A stretch of 64,000 nucleotides of DNA from an uncultured Pelosinus sp. Its GTDB lineage: Bacteria; Bacillota; Negativicutes; Sporomusales; Acetonemataceae. The stretch lies in contig UQPB01000004.1 of NCBI GenBank assembly GCA_900542835.1, positions 54,879 to 118,878 of the forward strand, written 5' to 3'. Shown in pieces: positions 18,101-24,919 of the stretch. Each line of letters starts with the position of its first letter. The first letter of the stretch is position 1. A model generated the notes under the pieces. That model saw only the letters and a program-made list of their open reading frames with translations. It was not told the DNA's origin and did not search any database. Both the position numbers and the translations under genes were made by a program.

Positions 18101-18267
18101 GTGCCGGCGCCGGTGCCCGGCAGGCGATGGGAACGGCAGTTGTCGGCGGTATGACGATCGCCACTGCCATGGGCATCTTTCTGATTCCGGTATTGTTCGT
18201 GGTTGTGGAATGGATTGTCGATAAGATGTCCTGGCGCAAAAAGAAGCCGGCCTTACCGGCGAAGTAA
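15124..18267 (+). CDS. AcrB-type RND multidrug efflux permease (HAE1)
   Basis: A 1,047-residue inner-membrane proton/drug antiporter, full length for the family. It begins MARFFIERPVFA as AcrB/MexB do. The proton-relay Asp pair in GLVVDDAIVVIE falls at residues 407-408 and the partner Lys in GLAAKNAILIVEF at 940, the same positions as in E. coli AcrB. Start GTG with GCGAGGTG upstream. No outer-membrane TolC-like gene follows; the next gene is msrA after about 240 nt, so a channel must be shared from elsewhere. Substrate is probably hydrophobic drugs, bile salts or similar. Confidence 0.96.
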   Translation: MARFFIERPVFAIVLSLLILLTGTIAGLNLPIAQYPQIQPPTISVSASYTGANAEVINQTVAQVIEEQVNGVQGMNYMSSNSDDSGAYSLEVVFDLGVDGDIAAVKVQNSVAQANATLPSEVTSSGVTTKKASSDMAMILSFSSPKGTYDSMFLTNYVKVYLLDSLKRVSGVGDVTVWGPEFSRRIWLNPDRMAELGLTVADVIGAVQEQNIQAPAGTIGSMPVPKGQEFQYTGKVQGRLSSIADFEKIIVKAEPNGAFIYLKDIARIENGGKDLSFATKQDGAEAVGVAIQLTNDANAMSTIAGVKAAVAAAAENFPPDMEYRSVVDNTAYISASIKEVVKTFLEAMALVLFIVFLFLQSWRATLIPMLAVPVSLIGTFGAFVMLGFSINTLTLFAMVLAIGLVVDDAIVVIEAVEHHIRHSKLTPLEATRRAMDEVAGPVVAIAFVLAAVFIPVAFIGGMVGVLYRQFALTIAVSMALSAFVALTLTPALCVLLLKPHEEQQTSTFLSRFFGQFNDWFERTTGAYSKNVRMLIGKARYCCIFLLIVLAGTVYLYKVVPTTFIPDEDQGFVVTSVNLPEGASMNRTQQVVDRLTAEIKDKPGVDMVMAISGLDMLSNAAKPNAATLFVGLQPWDRRTTPETQIDALIGSVMGKADLFPEGSLMAFNIPSLPGLGMIGGFTMVLQDMTGHSKDELDAVTHSFVQAANQLPEVTAVYSTYKSDYPGYEFEVDREKVKNLGVPLTDVFTALQVNFGGVQVNDFNMFGRTYKVVMQADATYRNDVEMMRFINVRSSSGAMIPLDTLVTPKLTTGPSIISRFNAARTIPVNGSVAAGYSSGQAIAAMEKLARETLPAGFTVEWSGQSREEKKAGSTTMQILALALVFVFLCLAALYESWSIPYAVMLSVPTGIFGALLSQYVMNLQNSVYMQIGIIMLIGLAAKNAILIVEFAKVRVDNGMDAVEAAVEAAALRLRPILMTSFAFIIGCLPLAIASGAGAGARQAMGTAVVGGMTIATAMGIFLIPVLFVVVEWIVDKMSWRKKKPALPAK

Positions 18268-18504
18268 CCGCAGACACGGCTGGAGAATTCGTCACGGGCG
18301 CAAAATGCGTTCCCTGACGGATTTTCCCGTATTTAAAGCCTGATGGCCGGCCGCAGGGGACGGCAAGGCAGGAACCTGCCGCTCTGCCGGAGAAAATGGA
18401 GAAAAGGACAGTGCGCATAGCACGCTGCCGCTGTGTACCTGTATTATGACTGCCGGTTAGGGTAATCCTTAATGAAGAATGCGTCAATTAGGAGGGAAAC
18501 GGGA

Positions 18505-19053
18505 ATGTCAATAGCTAACACCTCTTTGCGGGAAGTGGCGGAGGTACTGCCGGCTGAAGCCAGGAAACAAGGCGAAATCTGGCTGGCAGGAGGCTGCTTC
18601 TGGGGACTTCAGGCCTATCTGGACCAACTGAACGGCGTTGTTTATACCAGTGTCGGCTATGCCAACGGCAATACGGCAAACCCAAGTTACCAGCAGGTCT
18701 GCAGCGGCGATACCGGTCATGCGGAAACGGTACGTGTGCAATATGATCCTGACCGGATCGCACTGCCCACACTGCTAAGCCGGTTTTTCAGCGTGATTGA
18801 TCCTACTTCGGTCAATCGGCAGGGCAATGACTATGGCAGTCAGTACCGCAGCGGCATTTACTATAACGACCCCGCCGATAAAGCGGTTATTGATCAGGTG
18901 ATTGCCAGCGAACAGGAGAAATATACGGAGATGATTGTCACGGAGGTAGAGCCTCTGCGCAATTATTATGAAGCAGAGGACTATCATCAAAACTATTTAC
19001 AAAAAAATCCTGGCGGCTATTGCCATATCGACCTGTCTTCACTGAAAAATTAG
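18505..19053 (+). CDS. msrA: Peptide methionine-S-sulfoxide reductase
   Basis: A 182-residue enzyme that reduces the S epimer of methionine sulfoxide in proteins. The catalytic motif GCFWG, SVGYANG and GNDYGSQYRSGIYY are typical. Start ATG after GGAGGG; an upstream in-frame ATG at 18472 has no SD. There are few cysteines beyond the catalytic one, so recycling may need a resolving Cys from another thiol. It is followed by msrB and an amino-acid permease on the same strand, with hairpins between, so it is a loose cluster rather than a tight operon. The 18268-18504 gap shows a GGCAGG/CCTGCC hairpin only. Confidence 0.95.
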   Translation: MSIANTSLREVAEVLPAEARKQGEIWLAGGCFWGLQAYLDQLNGVVYTSVGYANGNTANPSYQQVCSGDTGHAETVRVQYDPDRIALPTLLSRFFSVIDPTSVNRQGNDYGSQYRSGIYYNDPADKAVIDQVIASEQEKYTEMIVTEVEPLRNYYEAEDYHQNYLQKNPGGYCHIDLSSLKN

Positions 19054-19161
19054 CGGTATAGGGCCGGGCAGCGCCGCGATAAATAGATATTTACTGCGTA
19101 AATGCTTTATGTTACTATGCAATAAGATAAATGCGAGCCTGCGGCTGTACAAGCCGGATAA

Positions 19162-19215
19162 AAGCACAGTCAACGTGCCTGGGAGAGAGTCGTATCCCAG
19201 GCCGTCTTTGTGCTG
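19162..19215 (+). other. Nested hairpin between msrA and msrB
   Basis: GCCTGGGA (19177-19184) pairs perfectly with TCCCAGGC (19195-19202) inside an outer AGCACA/TGTGCT pair. There is no T-run. Possible leader structure of msrB. Confidence 0.45.
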
Positions 19216-19322
19216 CGGCCGCTTTCTTGCATACGGCTGCCGGAATAAGTCGCAGGCTGCATAGGCTTTTGTTGCCGGGGAACAATTAGCGATAAGAATA
19301 TTTGCGGAAAAGAGGAATGGCT

Positions 19323-19775
19323 GTGAATAAAAAAAACGACAGTCGCGAACATGATGGACAATTACGGCAGCGATTAACCCCGCTTCAGTTTGCCGTAACG
19401 CAGGAAAATTCCACTGAGCCCCCATTTCAAAACGCGTATTGGAATCATGCCGGCGCGGGGATTTATGTTGATATTGTTTCCGGCGAGCCGCTGTTTAGCT
19501 CAAAGGATAAATTTGATTCCGGCTGTGGCTGGCCTAGTTTCAGCAAGCCGCTGGCGGACGGCAGACTCCGGGAAACGGAGGATCGCAGCCATTTTATGGT
19601 CCGGACGGAGGTTCGAAGCCTGAAAGCCAATTCGCATCTGGGGCATGTCTTTAACGATGGTCCTAAACCCGGCGGCTTGCGTTATTGCATCAATTCCGCC
19701 GCCCTGCGGTTTATTCCGGTTGCAAAACTGGAACAGGAAGGGTATGGCGACTTGCTGGTTTTGTTTAAAGAATAG
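19323..19775 (+). CDS. msrB: Peptide methionine-R-sulfoxide reductase
   Basis: About 150 residues. Reduces the R epimer of methionine sulfoxide. Motifs [21 protein letters not shown] and the catalytic Cys in [11 protein letters not shown] are intact. The first of the two CxxC zinc motifs is replaced ([11 protein letters not shown]), so this is a form that does not bind zinc; the Cys in SGCGW can act as the resolving residue. AGAGGA lies 6 nt before GTG 19323; the ATG at 19317 touches the SD, so GTG is preferred. Confidence 0.93.
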   Translation: MNKKNDSREHDGQLRQRLTPLQFAVTQENSTEPPFQNAYWNHAGAGIYVDIVSGEPLFSSKDKFDSGCGWPSFSKPLADGRLRETEDRSHFMVRTEVRSLKANSHLGHVFNDGPKPGGLRYCINSAALRFIPVAKLEQEGYGDLLVLFKE

Positions 19776-19825
19776 CCGGCCGCGTTGGCAGCGTGCCCGG
19801 TCAGCCTTAAGGAAGAGGGAGAGAG

Positions 19826-21193
19826 ATGGAGAATAATACGGAGCAGCAGATACAGCGCGGTTTAAAAAACCGGCATATTCAAATGATTGCGCTGGGGGGC
19901 GCCATCGGTACAGGCTTGTTTTACGGTTCGGCCGCAATGGTGAAAATGGCCGGTCCCGCGATCACCTTGTCTTACGTCATCGGCGGTATTGTTATCCTTT
20001 TTATTATGCGGGCGCTGGGCGAAATGTCGGTTGACCAGCCGGTATCCGGCTCATTCAGCCACTATGCTTATCAGTATTGGGGCGAACTTCCCGGCTTTAT
20101 TGCCGGCTGGAATTACTGGTTCAACTATGTGGTTGTCGCTATGGCGGAATTATCGGTTGTCGGTATTTACATTAATTACTGGTTTCCCGATATCCCCACC
20201 TGGATCAGCGCGCTGACCTGCCTTTTGGCCGTCACGCTGATCAATACCGTTAATGTCAAGGCATTCGGCGAATTTGAATTTTGGTTTGCGATCATTAAAG
20301 TAGCGGCAATCATTGGGATGATCGTTTTGGGTGCGGCGATCATTCTGTTTGGTCTTGGTAATAGCGGACACGCCGTCGGGGTCAGCAATCTCTGGGCTCA
20401 TGGCGGCTTTTTCCCCAATGGACTGAAAGGTGTGGTTCTGTCACTGGTGCTGGTAATGTTCTCGTTTGGCGGCGTGGAACTGGTGGGAATTACGGCCGGC
20501 GAGGCTGAGAACCCGCAAAAATCGATTCCGCAGGCGATCAATCAGGTGGTTTGGCGCATTTTATTGTTCTATATCGGCGGCTTAATGACAATCCTAATGA
20601 TTTTCCCGTGGAATCAGATGGAGACAACGGGCAGTCCTTTTGTGCAGATATTTTCCCATGTCGGCATTTCCTCCGCCGCTCACGTTCTGAACTTTGTGGT
20701 TTTGACGGCGGCGCTGTCGGCGTATAACAGTGCTTTGTACAGCAATGGACGGATGCTGTATGGCCTGGCAGTGCAGGGCAACGCTCCCCGGATTTTCAGC
20801 CGGCTTAATGCTGCGGGAGCGCCGGTAACCGCGGTTTTGGTTTCTTCTGCGTTTACCTTGCTGACAGTACTGTTGAGTTATCTGAATCCGGAAAAGGTGT
20901 TTATGTACTTCATGTCATTGGCGACCATCTCGATCATTATCAACTGGACGATTATTTTAATCGTTCAGATCAAGTTTCGTAAACATAAACAGCGGGAAGC
21001 GGCGCAGCTTCACTTCAAGATGCCGTTTTATCCCGTTTCTTCCTATATCAGTCTGGCCTTTTTAGCATTTGTTGTTGCCATTATGGCCTTTTTGCCCGAT
21101 GTACGATTCTCACTTTACGTTGCTCCTGTCTGGCTGCTGTGCCTGTATATCGGCTATAAGCTTAAGCCGGCTCCCGCAAAGCGCAGCGAGTAA
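19826..21193 (+). CDS. AAT-family amino-acid permease (APC superfamily)
   Basis: A 455-residue transporter of twelve predicted helices. It starts with the AAT hallmark RGLKNRHIQMIALGGAIGTGLFYGS, and continues RALGEMSVDQPVSGSFSHYA and FSFGGVELVGITAGEAENP. The family imports amino acids by proton symport (ProY, AroP, LysP, CycA). The substrate cannot be told from sequence. Position after msrA and msrB hints at methionine or its sulfoxide, but only as a guess. Start ATG after GGAAGAGGGAG. Confidence 0.9.
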   Translation: MENNTEQQIQRGLKNRHIQMIALGGAIGTGLFYGSAAMVKMAGPAITLSYVIGGIVILFIMRALGEMSVDQPVSGSFSHYAYQYWGELPGFIAGWNYWFNYVVVAMAELSVVGIYINYWFPDIPTWISALTCLLAVTLINTVNVKAFGEFEFWFAIIKVAAIIGMIVLGAAIILFGLGNSGHAVGVSNLWAHGGFFPNGLKGVVLSLVLVMFSFGGVELVGITAGEAENPQKSIPQAINQVVWRILLFYIGGLMTILMIFPWNQMETTGSPFVQIFSHVGISSAAHVLNFVVLTAALSAYNSALYSNGRMLYGLAVQGNAPRIFSRLNAAGAPVTAVLVSSAFTLLTVLLSYLNPEKVFMYFMSLATISIIINWTIILIVQIKFRKHKQREAAQLHFKMPFYPVSSYISLAFLAFVVAIMAFLPDVRFSLYVAPVWLLCLYIGYKLKPAPAKRSE

Positions 21194-21289
21194 GGCATGA
21201 GCTGTACCGCGCTTTTCCGCGACCCTTGCCTCGCTCTGCGACTCGCCTTTCCGCATTGGTTCGTGCGTTATTGTGTGAAAAAACGCGCA

Positions 21290-21319
21290 TTGGCAAACCC
21301 TTGCAAGTTGTGGTATAAT
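21290..21319 (+). promoter_or_regulatory. Promoter before the Xaa-Pro peptidase gene
   Basis: TTGGCA (21290-21295), 18-nt spacer, TATAAT (21314-21319). Confidence 0.6.
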
Positions 21320-21383
21320 ATGCTATGTTTTTACGCATGATGATTTAGGAAACCCTGCTATTGACGCAGCGGTTACTTAAGAA

Positions 21384-22472
21384 ATGGGGTTGACGCAGAT
21401 GCAACGCCGCTTGGAAACTCTGCGGGCTTTCCTCGCCGGACAGAATCTCTCCGGCCTGCTGATTACCAAGCCCGAGAACAGGCGCTATTTTAGCGGTTTC
21501 TGCGGCTCGGCCGGCGCGCTTTTGATCACAGCGAATGACGCCCGGCTGATTACCGATTTCCGTTATCTGGAGCAGGCCGCCCTGCAGGCGCCAGGCTTCA
21601 GTGTTGTCCGGCATGGTAGTAGTATCTACGAAACAATTGGCCGGCTCGTCGATGAAATGCACATAACCAAACTTGGCTTTGAAGCGGATTTTGTCTCCTT
21701 TGCAGCCTATAAGCTGCTGGAGGAAAATCTGGCCGCAGCTGAGCTCTGCCCGGTTCAGCTTGATGCGCTGCGGGCACGAAAGGACGAGGCGGAACTGGAC
21801 CGGATCCGTAAAGCTGTCGCCATTGCCGACGACGCGTTTGCTTACATTCTTGAGCGCATCCGAATTGGCATGAGCGAGAATGAAGTGGCGTTTGAACTGG
21901 AGACCTGTATGCGGCGGCTCGGCAGTGAGAAACCGGCCTTTGATACGATTGTTGCCTCCGGGAAACGCGGCGCTTTGCCGCACGGGCTGCCTACAGACAA
22001 ACTGCTTGCCGCCGGCGATCTGGTAACAATGGATTTTGGCGCTGTTTATCAGGGCTATCATTCTGATATGACCCGGACGGTAGCGATGGGACAGGCCAGT
22101 GATGAGCAGAAACGCATTTATCAGACAGTATTAACCGCACAGCTTACCGGCATAAAGGCGGTACGGGCGGGACAGCTGTGCCGGGAAGTCGACGCCGCGG
22201 CTCGCGATTATATCACCGCGGCCGGCTACGGCGAGTTTTTCGGGCATGGACTGGGGCATTGCGTTGGACTGATAATTCATGAAGAGCCCCGTTTGTCTCC
22301 GGCCAATGAAACCGGCCGCTTGGCGGCAAACATGGTTGTAACGGTTGAACCCGGCATCTATCTGCCCGACTGGGGCGGCATCAGGATTGAGGATATGGTG
22401 GTTGTGACAGTTGAGGGCTGTGAGGTTTTAACCGCCAGCGGCAAGGACCTTATTGAAATTGACAGGCGATAG
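21384..22472 (+). CDS. M24-family Xaa-Pro peptidase
   Basis: A 362-residue cytosolic metallopeptidase with a creatinase-like N-terminal domain (residues about 1-125) and a pita-bread catalytic domain. Metal ligands are visible in [17 protein letters not shown] (two Asp), [10 protein letters not shown] (His), HEEPRLSP (Glu) and VEPGIY (Glu). It clips amino-terminal residues before proline, or X-Pro dipeptides. The start is not certain: ATG 21384 has no clear SD and ATG 21399 is 5 codons on. efp follows within 11 nt, a pairing common in Firmicutes, probably because both deal with proline-rich substrates. Confidence 0.93.
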   Translation: MGLTQMQRRLETLRAFLAGQNLSGLLITKPENRRYFSGFCGSAGALLITANDARLITDFRYLEQAALQAPGFSVVRHGSSIYETIGRLVDEMHITKLGFEADFVSFAAYKLLEENLAAAELCPVQLDALRARKDEAELDRIRKAVAIADDAFAYILERIRIGMSENEVAFELETCMRRLGSEKPAFDTIVASGKRGALPHGLPTDKLLAAGDLVTMDFGAVYQGYHSDMTRTVAMGQASDEQKRIYQTVLTAQLTGIKAVRAGQLCREVDAAARDYITAAGYGEFFGHGLGHCVGLIIHEEPRLSPANETGRLAANMVVTVEPGIYLPDWGGIRIEDMVVVTVEGCEVLTASGKDLIEIDRR

Positions 22473-22483
22473 GAGGCATTTTC

Positions 22484-23041
22484 ATGATATCCAGTAATGA
22501 CTTTAGAACCGGGGTTACAGTGGAAATCGATAATGATGTTTGGCAGGTTGTTGACTTTCAGCACGTCAAACCGGGCAAAGGTGCCGCGTTTGTGCGGGCG
22601 AAAATGAAGAATCTTCGTACCGGCGCGGTAATTGAACGTACCTTTAATGCCGGTGAGAAGCTGCCGAAAGCGCATATTGATAAACGGGCAATGCAGTTTT
22701 TGTATCTGAGTGATGGCGAATATCATTTTATGGACAATGAAACCTATGAGCAGCTGGCCCTGTCGGGTGAGCAGCTGGGCAGCGCTACTAATTTTCTGAA
22801 AGAGAATATGGACATCTCGGTTATGTTCTTCCAGAATATCATTATTGGCGTCGACTTGCCTTATTCCGTAGAATTGCGGGTAGTCGAAACCGATCCCGGC
22901 ATTCGCGGCGATACCGCTACCGGCGGTTCGAAACAGGCTAAGCTGGAAACCGGCTTTGTTGTTAGAGTGCCGCTGTTTATTGAGGAAGGCGAAGTCCTGC
23001 GGATTGATACCCGCACCGGTGATTACATCGAACGCGCCTAA
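22484..23041 (+). CDS. efp: Translation elongation factor P
   Basis: A 185-residue three-domain protein, normal length, that rescues ribosomes stalled at polyproline. The KOW-like domain I has the tip Lys in [12 protein letters not shown], the residue modified in many bacteria. The C-terminal signature [20 protein letters not shown] is present. Start ATG after AGGAGGC, 11 nt from the peptidase stop. Confidence 0.98.
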   Translation: MISSNDFRTGVTVEIDNDVWQVVDFQHVKPGKGAAFVRAKMKNLRTGAVIERTFNAGEKLPKAHIDKRAMQFLYLSDGEYHFMDNETYEQLALSGEQLGSATNFLKENMDISVMFFQNIIIGVDLPYSVELRVVETDPGIRGDTATGGSKQAKLETGFVVRVPLFIEEGEVLRIDTRTGDYIERA

Positions 23042-23065
23042 GCGATTTGCTCCAAAGGCGTAAGG

Positions 23066-23141
23066 AACCCCTCCAGTTATGTTTTTTGTCTGCCTGGTAA
23101 TACTAATTCTGGCGGTCAAAAGCGTAATGAGGGGGTTTTTT
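23066..23141 (+). terminator. efp terminator whose 3' arm is the next gene's SD
   Basis: AACCCCTC (23066-23073) can pair with GAGGGG(G)TT (23129-23137), followed by a run of seven T that ends one base before the next ATG. The G-rich arm is also the only SD for that ATG. Stem formation would therefore block both elongation and translation. Confidence 0.5.
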
Positions 23142-23142
23142 T

Positions 23143-23559
23143 ATGAGTGATGTTCAAAATAAGGTATCCTATCTGCAGGGACTGGCTAAAGGGCTGGATT
23201 TCGATGCGCAGTCCGTGGAAGGAAAAATGCTGTTAAATATGGTGGAAGTACTGGACTCGGTTGCCAAAGAGCTGAAGGATATGCAGCTGCTGCAGCAGGA
23301 CCTTGAAGATTATGTCGACACAATGGATGAAGATCTCGAGCATCTGGAGACTGTAGTTTATGAGGATTCGGATATTGGCGATATGCATTTGGAATGCCCG
23401 CATTGCCACGCCGAAGTTGTTCTGGAGACCGAAGAGGCCAATTTCATGGAAGTCGCCTGCCCGGCCTGCGGCTGCATGATTTATGTCCGCGAGCAGCTGC
23501 ATGCGGACTGCGATGCCGCGGCAGACCGCTATAGCCGGCGGTCGCATCCCGGCATCTAA
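23143..23559 (+). CDS. Zinc-ribbon protein, CD1247-type
   Basis: 138 residues. Residues about 1-75 are an acidic helical domain (YLQGLAKGLDFD, then KDMQLLQQDLEDYVDTMDED). Residues 85-115 form a zinc ribbon with CPHC and CPACGC. It matches the CD1247 N-terminal-domain family of clostridia, whose function is unknown to me. It sits between efp and the CarD-like gene with terminators on both sides. RNA-polymerase-type zinc ribbon is a resemblance, not a demonstrated role. Confidence 0.8.
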   Translation: MSDVQNKVSYLQGLAKGLDFDAQSVEGKMLLNMVEVLDSVAKELKDMQLLQQDLEDYVDTMDEDLEHLETVVYEDSDIGDMHLECPHCHAEVVLETEEANFMEVACPACGCMIYVREQLHADCDAAADRYSRRSHPGI

Positions 23560-23572
23560 CGCCTCATACGTC

Positions 23573-23605
23573 GGAGGGGTTGTCGCAAAAAGACAGCTCC
23601 TTTTT
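23573..23605 (+). terminator. Terminator after the zinc-ribbon gene
   Basis: GGAG...TTGTC, a short A-rich loop, GACAGCTCC, then TTTTT. Confidence 0.65.
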
Positions 23606-23894
23606 ATTACCGGTGAAAGCTGCTGCCAGAAACAATTGCCGGTATAGCCTCTGTAAGGCTAATTTTTCCCTTGAGTTCTGTCACTGGGGACCTCTGTTTC
23701 AAGAAGAAGCCTTGCTGCATTATTTACGCAGGCAGGCAGCCACCGTGAAATATGTGCCGTGATTGGGTGCTGCGGATGCCAGGAATCTGGAGCCGTCTGT
23801 GGGCTTTCGGACATTGAGTGGTCAGGGGCGACATGTGAGGAAGAACGATGAGTGGAGCAAAATCCGTTGCTGTTAAAATTACAAAAAAAACCAC
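23606..23894. other. Intergenic stretch, nothing identified
   Basis: No supported gene, repeat or RNA family seen. A short TACGCAGG-type stem near 23725 is not convincing. Confidence 0.4.
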
Positions 23895-23916
23895 CTGACA
23901 TTTTTCAGAAATGAAA

Positions 23917-23925
23917 TGGTATAAT
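23917..23925 (+). promoter_or_regulatory. Extended -10 promoter before carD leader
   Basis: TGGTATAAT (TGn plus TATAAT). A -35-like CTGACA lies at 23895-23900 with a long 19-nt gap. Confidence 0.55.
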
Positions 23926-23931
23926 AAAGTA

Positions 23932-24120
23932 TGGATCAAAGGTTGGTAGGTTTAACTGCGTGTAAGTCCGGTTGCGGCAATAGCATGTTTTCAGTGGCTT
24001 AGGCTTTGGTACTAGTAGAAGCAATCGGATACCAAACAGCGTCAGTGCATGAGGAGGGGAGGCGCTGAAGCGCTGCGGTTTACTTTGAGACTGAAAAGCT
24101 GCGGAAATAGCTAATCGAGA
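23932..24120 (+). ncRNA. Candidate structured leader RNA of the CarD-like gene
   Basis: About 190 nt between the promoter and the SD, with no ORF of note. TTTGGTA (24004-24010) pairs with TACCAAA about 20 nt on, and GCGCTGAAGCGC forms another hairpin. I do not recognise a known riboswitch class. It may be a cis-regulatory RNA or just a long 5' UTR. Confidence 0.35.
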
Positions 24121-24133
24121 AGGAGGGATCGTT

Positions 24134-24664
24134 CTGTTCAGTGTACAGGAGGCCGTTATTTATGGAATAGACGGTGTATGCAAAATAACTGATATTACAG
24201 AAAAAGAAGTTGACGGACAACGGTGTAAATACTATGTTTTAAGGCCGGTTTATGATAGCAGCGCTACCCTCTATATTCCTATTTATACTGAGAGAACAAT
24301 CGCAAGAATGCGGCCCATTCTTTCTCTTGAAGAGGTATACTTTCTCATCAAAGCGATGCCGAATGAACCCACAATCTGGATTGGTAACGATCGTGAACGC
24401 AGGGAAAAGTATAAAGAAATTATCGCAAAGGGCAACCGGGTGGAGCTTGTCAGACTCATTAAGACATTGTACCTGCATCAGCAATTGCAGCAAGGTAAGG
24501 GCAAGAAACTGAATGTTGCCGACAATCAGGTAATGAAAGAGGCAGAGAAAATGCTTTGCGATGAGTTCGCCTATGTGCTTGCTATAGAGCGTGAACAGGC
24601 TATCCCGTTCGTTCTGAACAAATTGAGTTTGCGAGCAACAAAAGGATGTGAACTATATAATTGA
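24134..24664 (+). CDS. CarD/CdnL-family transcription regulator with probable CTG start
   Basis: A 176-residue protein. The N-terminal Tudor-like RNA-polymerase interaction domain reads MFSVQEAVIYGIDGVCKI with a conserved Tyr/Gly turn, then YYVLRPVYDSSATLYIPI; an all-helical DNA-binding domain follows (about residues 70-165). CarD proteins typically begin MF..G, and here the aligned initiator is CTG at 24134, with AGGAGG 7 nt upstream. The first ATG is 58 codons in and would delete the whole RNAP-binding domain, so CTG is the best start. No in-frame ATG, GTG or TTG lies suitably placed. Confidence 0.85.
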   Translation: MFSVQEAVIYGIDGVCKITDITEKEVDGQRCKYYVLRPVYDSSATLYIPIYTERTIARMRPILSLEEVYFLIKAMPNEPTIWIGNDRERREKYKEIIAKGNRVELVRLIKTLYLHQQLQQGKGKKLNVADNQVMKEAEKMLCDEFAYVLAIEREQAIPFVLNKLSLRATKGCELYN

Positions 24665-24704
24665 TGAACCTCCGCGCAGCGAATCAGCGTGGTAGGTACT
24701 AGGA

Positions 24705-24770
24705 CTCACTGGAAAAATCTCTCGTCAGCTTGAGCGTTCATTTAACCGGCGGTTACCTAGGCAACCCGAT
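24705..24770 (+). repeat. Repeated structured element, copy 1
   Basis: Bases 24713-24733 match 60048-60068 exactly over 21 nt (core ATCTCTCGTCAGCTT). In both copies the match is the loop of a hairpin with different stems, here CTCA/TGAG, and a TTACCT motif follows about 20 nt later. Lies between carD and spoIIIAA. Confidence 0.5.
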
Positions 24771-24831
24771 GCCTGTCAATTGCCGTGCCAGTTCCGACGT
24801 TCTGGAAAATAAGCTTTTCAACAATTTGAGA

Positions 24832-24864
24832 AAAGAGGCCGCGTCAGCAGCGGCCTCTTTTTGT
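24832..24864 (+). terminator. Terminator before the spoIIIA operon
   Basis: AAAGAGGCCGC, a 7-nt loop, GCGGCCTCTTT, more T. Confidence 0.9.
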
Positions 24865-24867
24865 TTG

Positions 24868-24895
24868 GCATAAAAATAGCCATGCATCATATCTA
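24868..24895 (+). promoter_or_regulatory. Sigma-E-like promoter of the spoIIIA operon
   Basis: GCATAAA (24868-24874), 13-nt spacer, CATATCTA (24888-24895), compared with the mother-cell sigma-E consensus KMATATT / CATACAMT. The spacing is identical to that of the spoIIM promoter at 59253-59280. Confidence 0.6.
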
Positions 24896-24919
24896 TGTAA
24901 AGAAAGGACGGGGAGTGGA

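Noticed and set aside
21345..22061. 238-codon minus-strand ORF
   Set aside because: Antisense to the Xaa-Pro peptidase, whose catalytic motifs are intact; no SD or family signal.
22358..23119. 253-codon minus-strand ORF
   Set aside because: Opposite efp, one of the most certain genes here.
24755..24815. SAM-I riboswitch
   Set aside because: GGCAACC and GTGCCAGTTCC resemble S-box pieces, but the kink-turn and P1 elements are missing and spacing is wrong.
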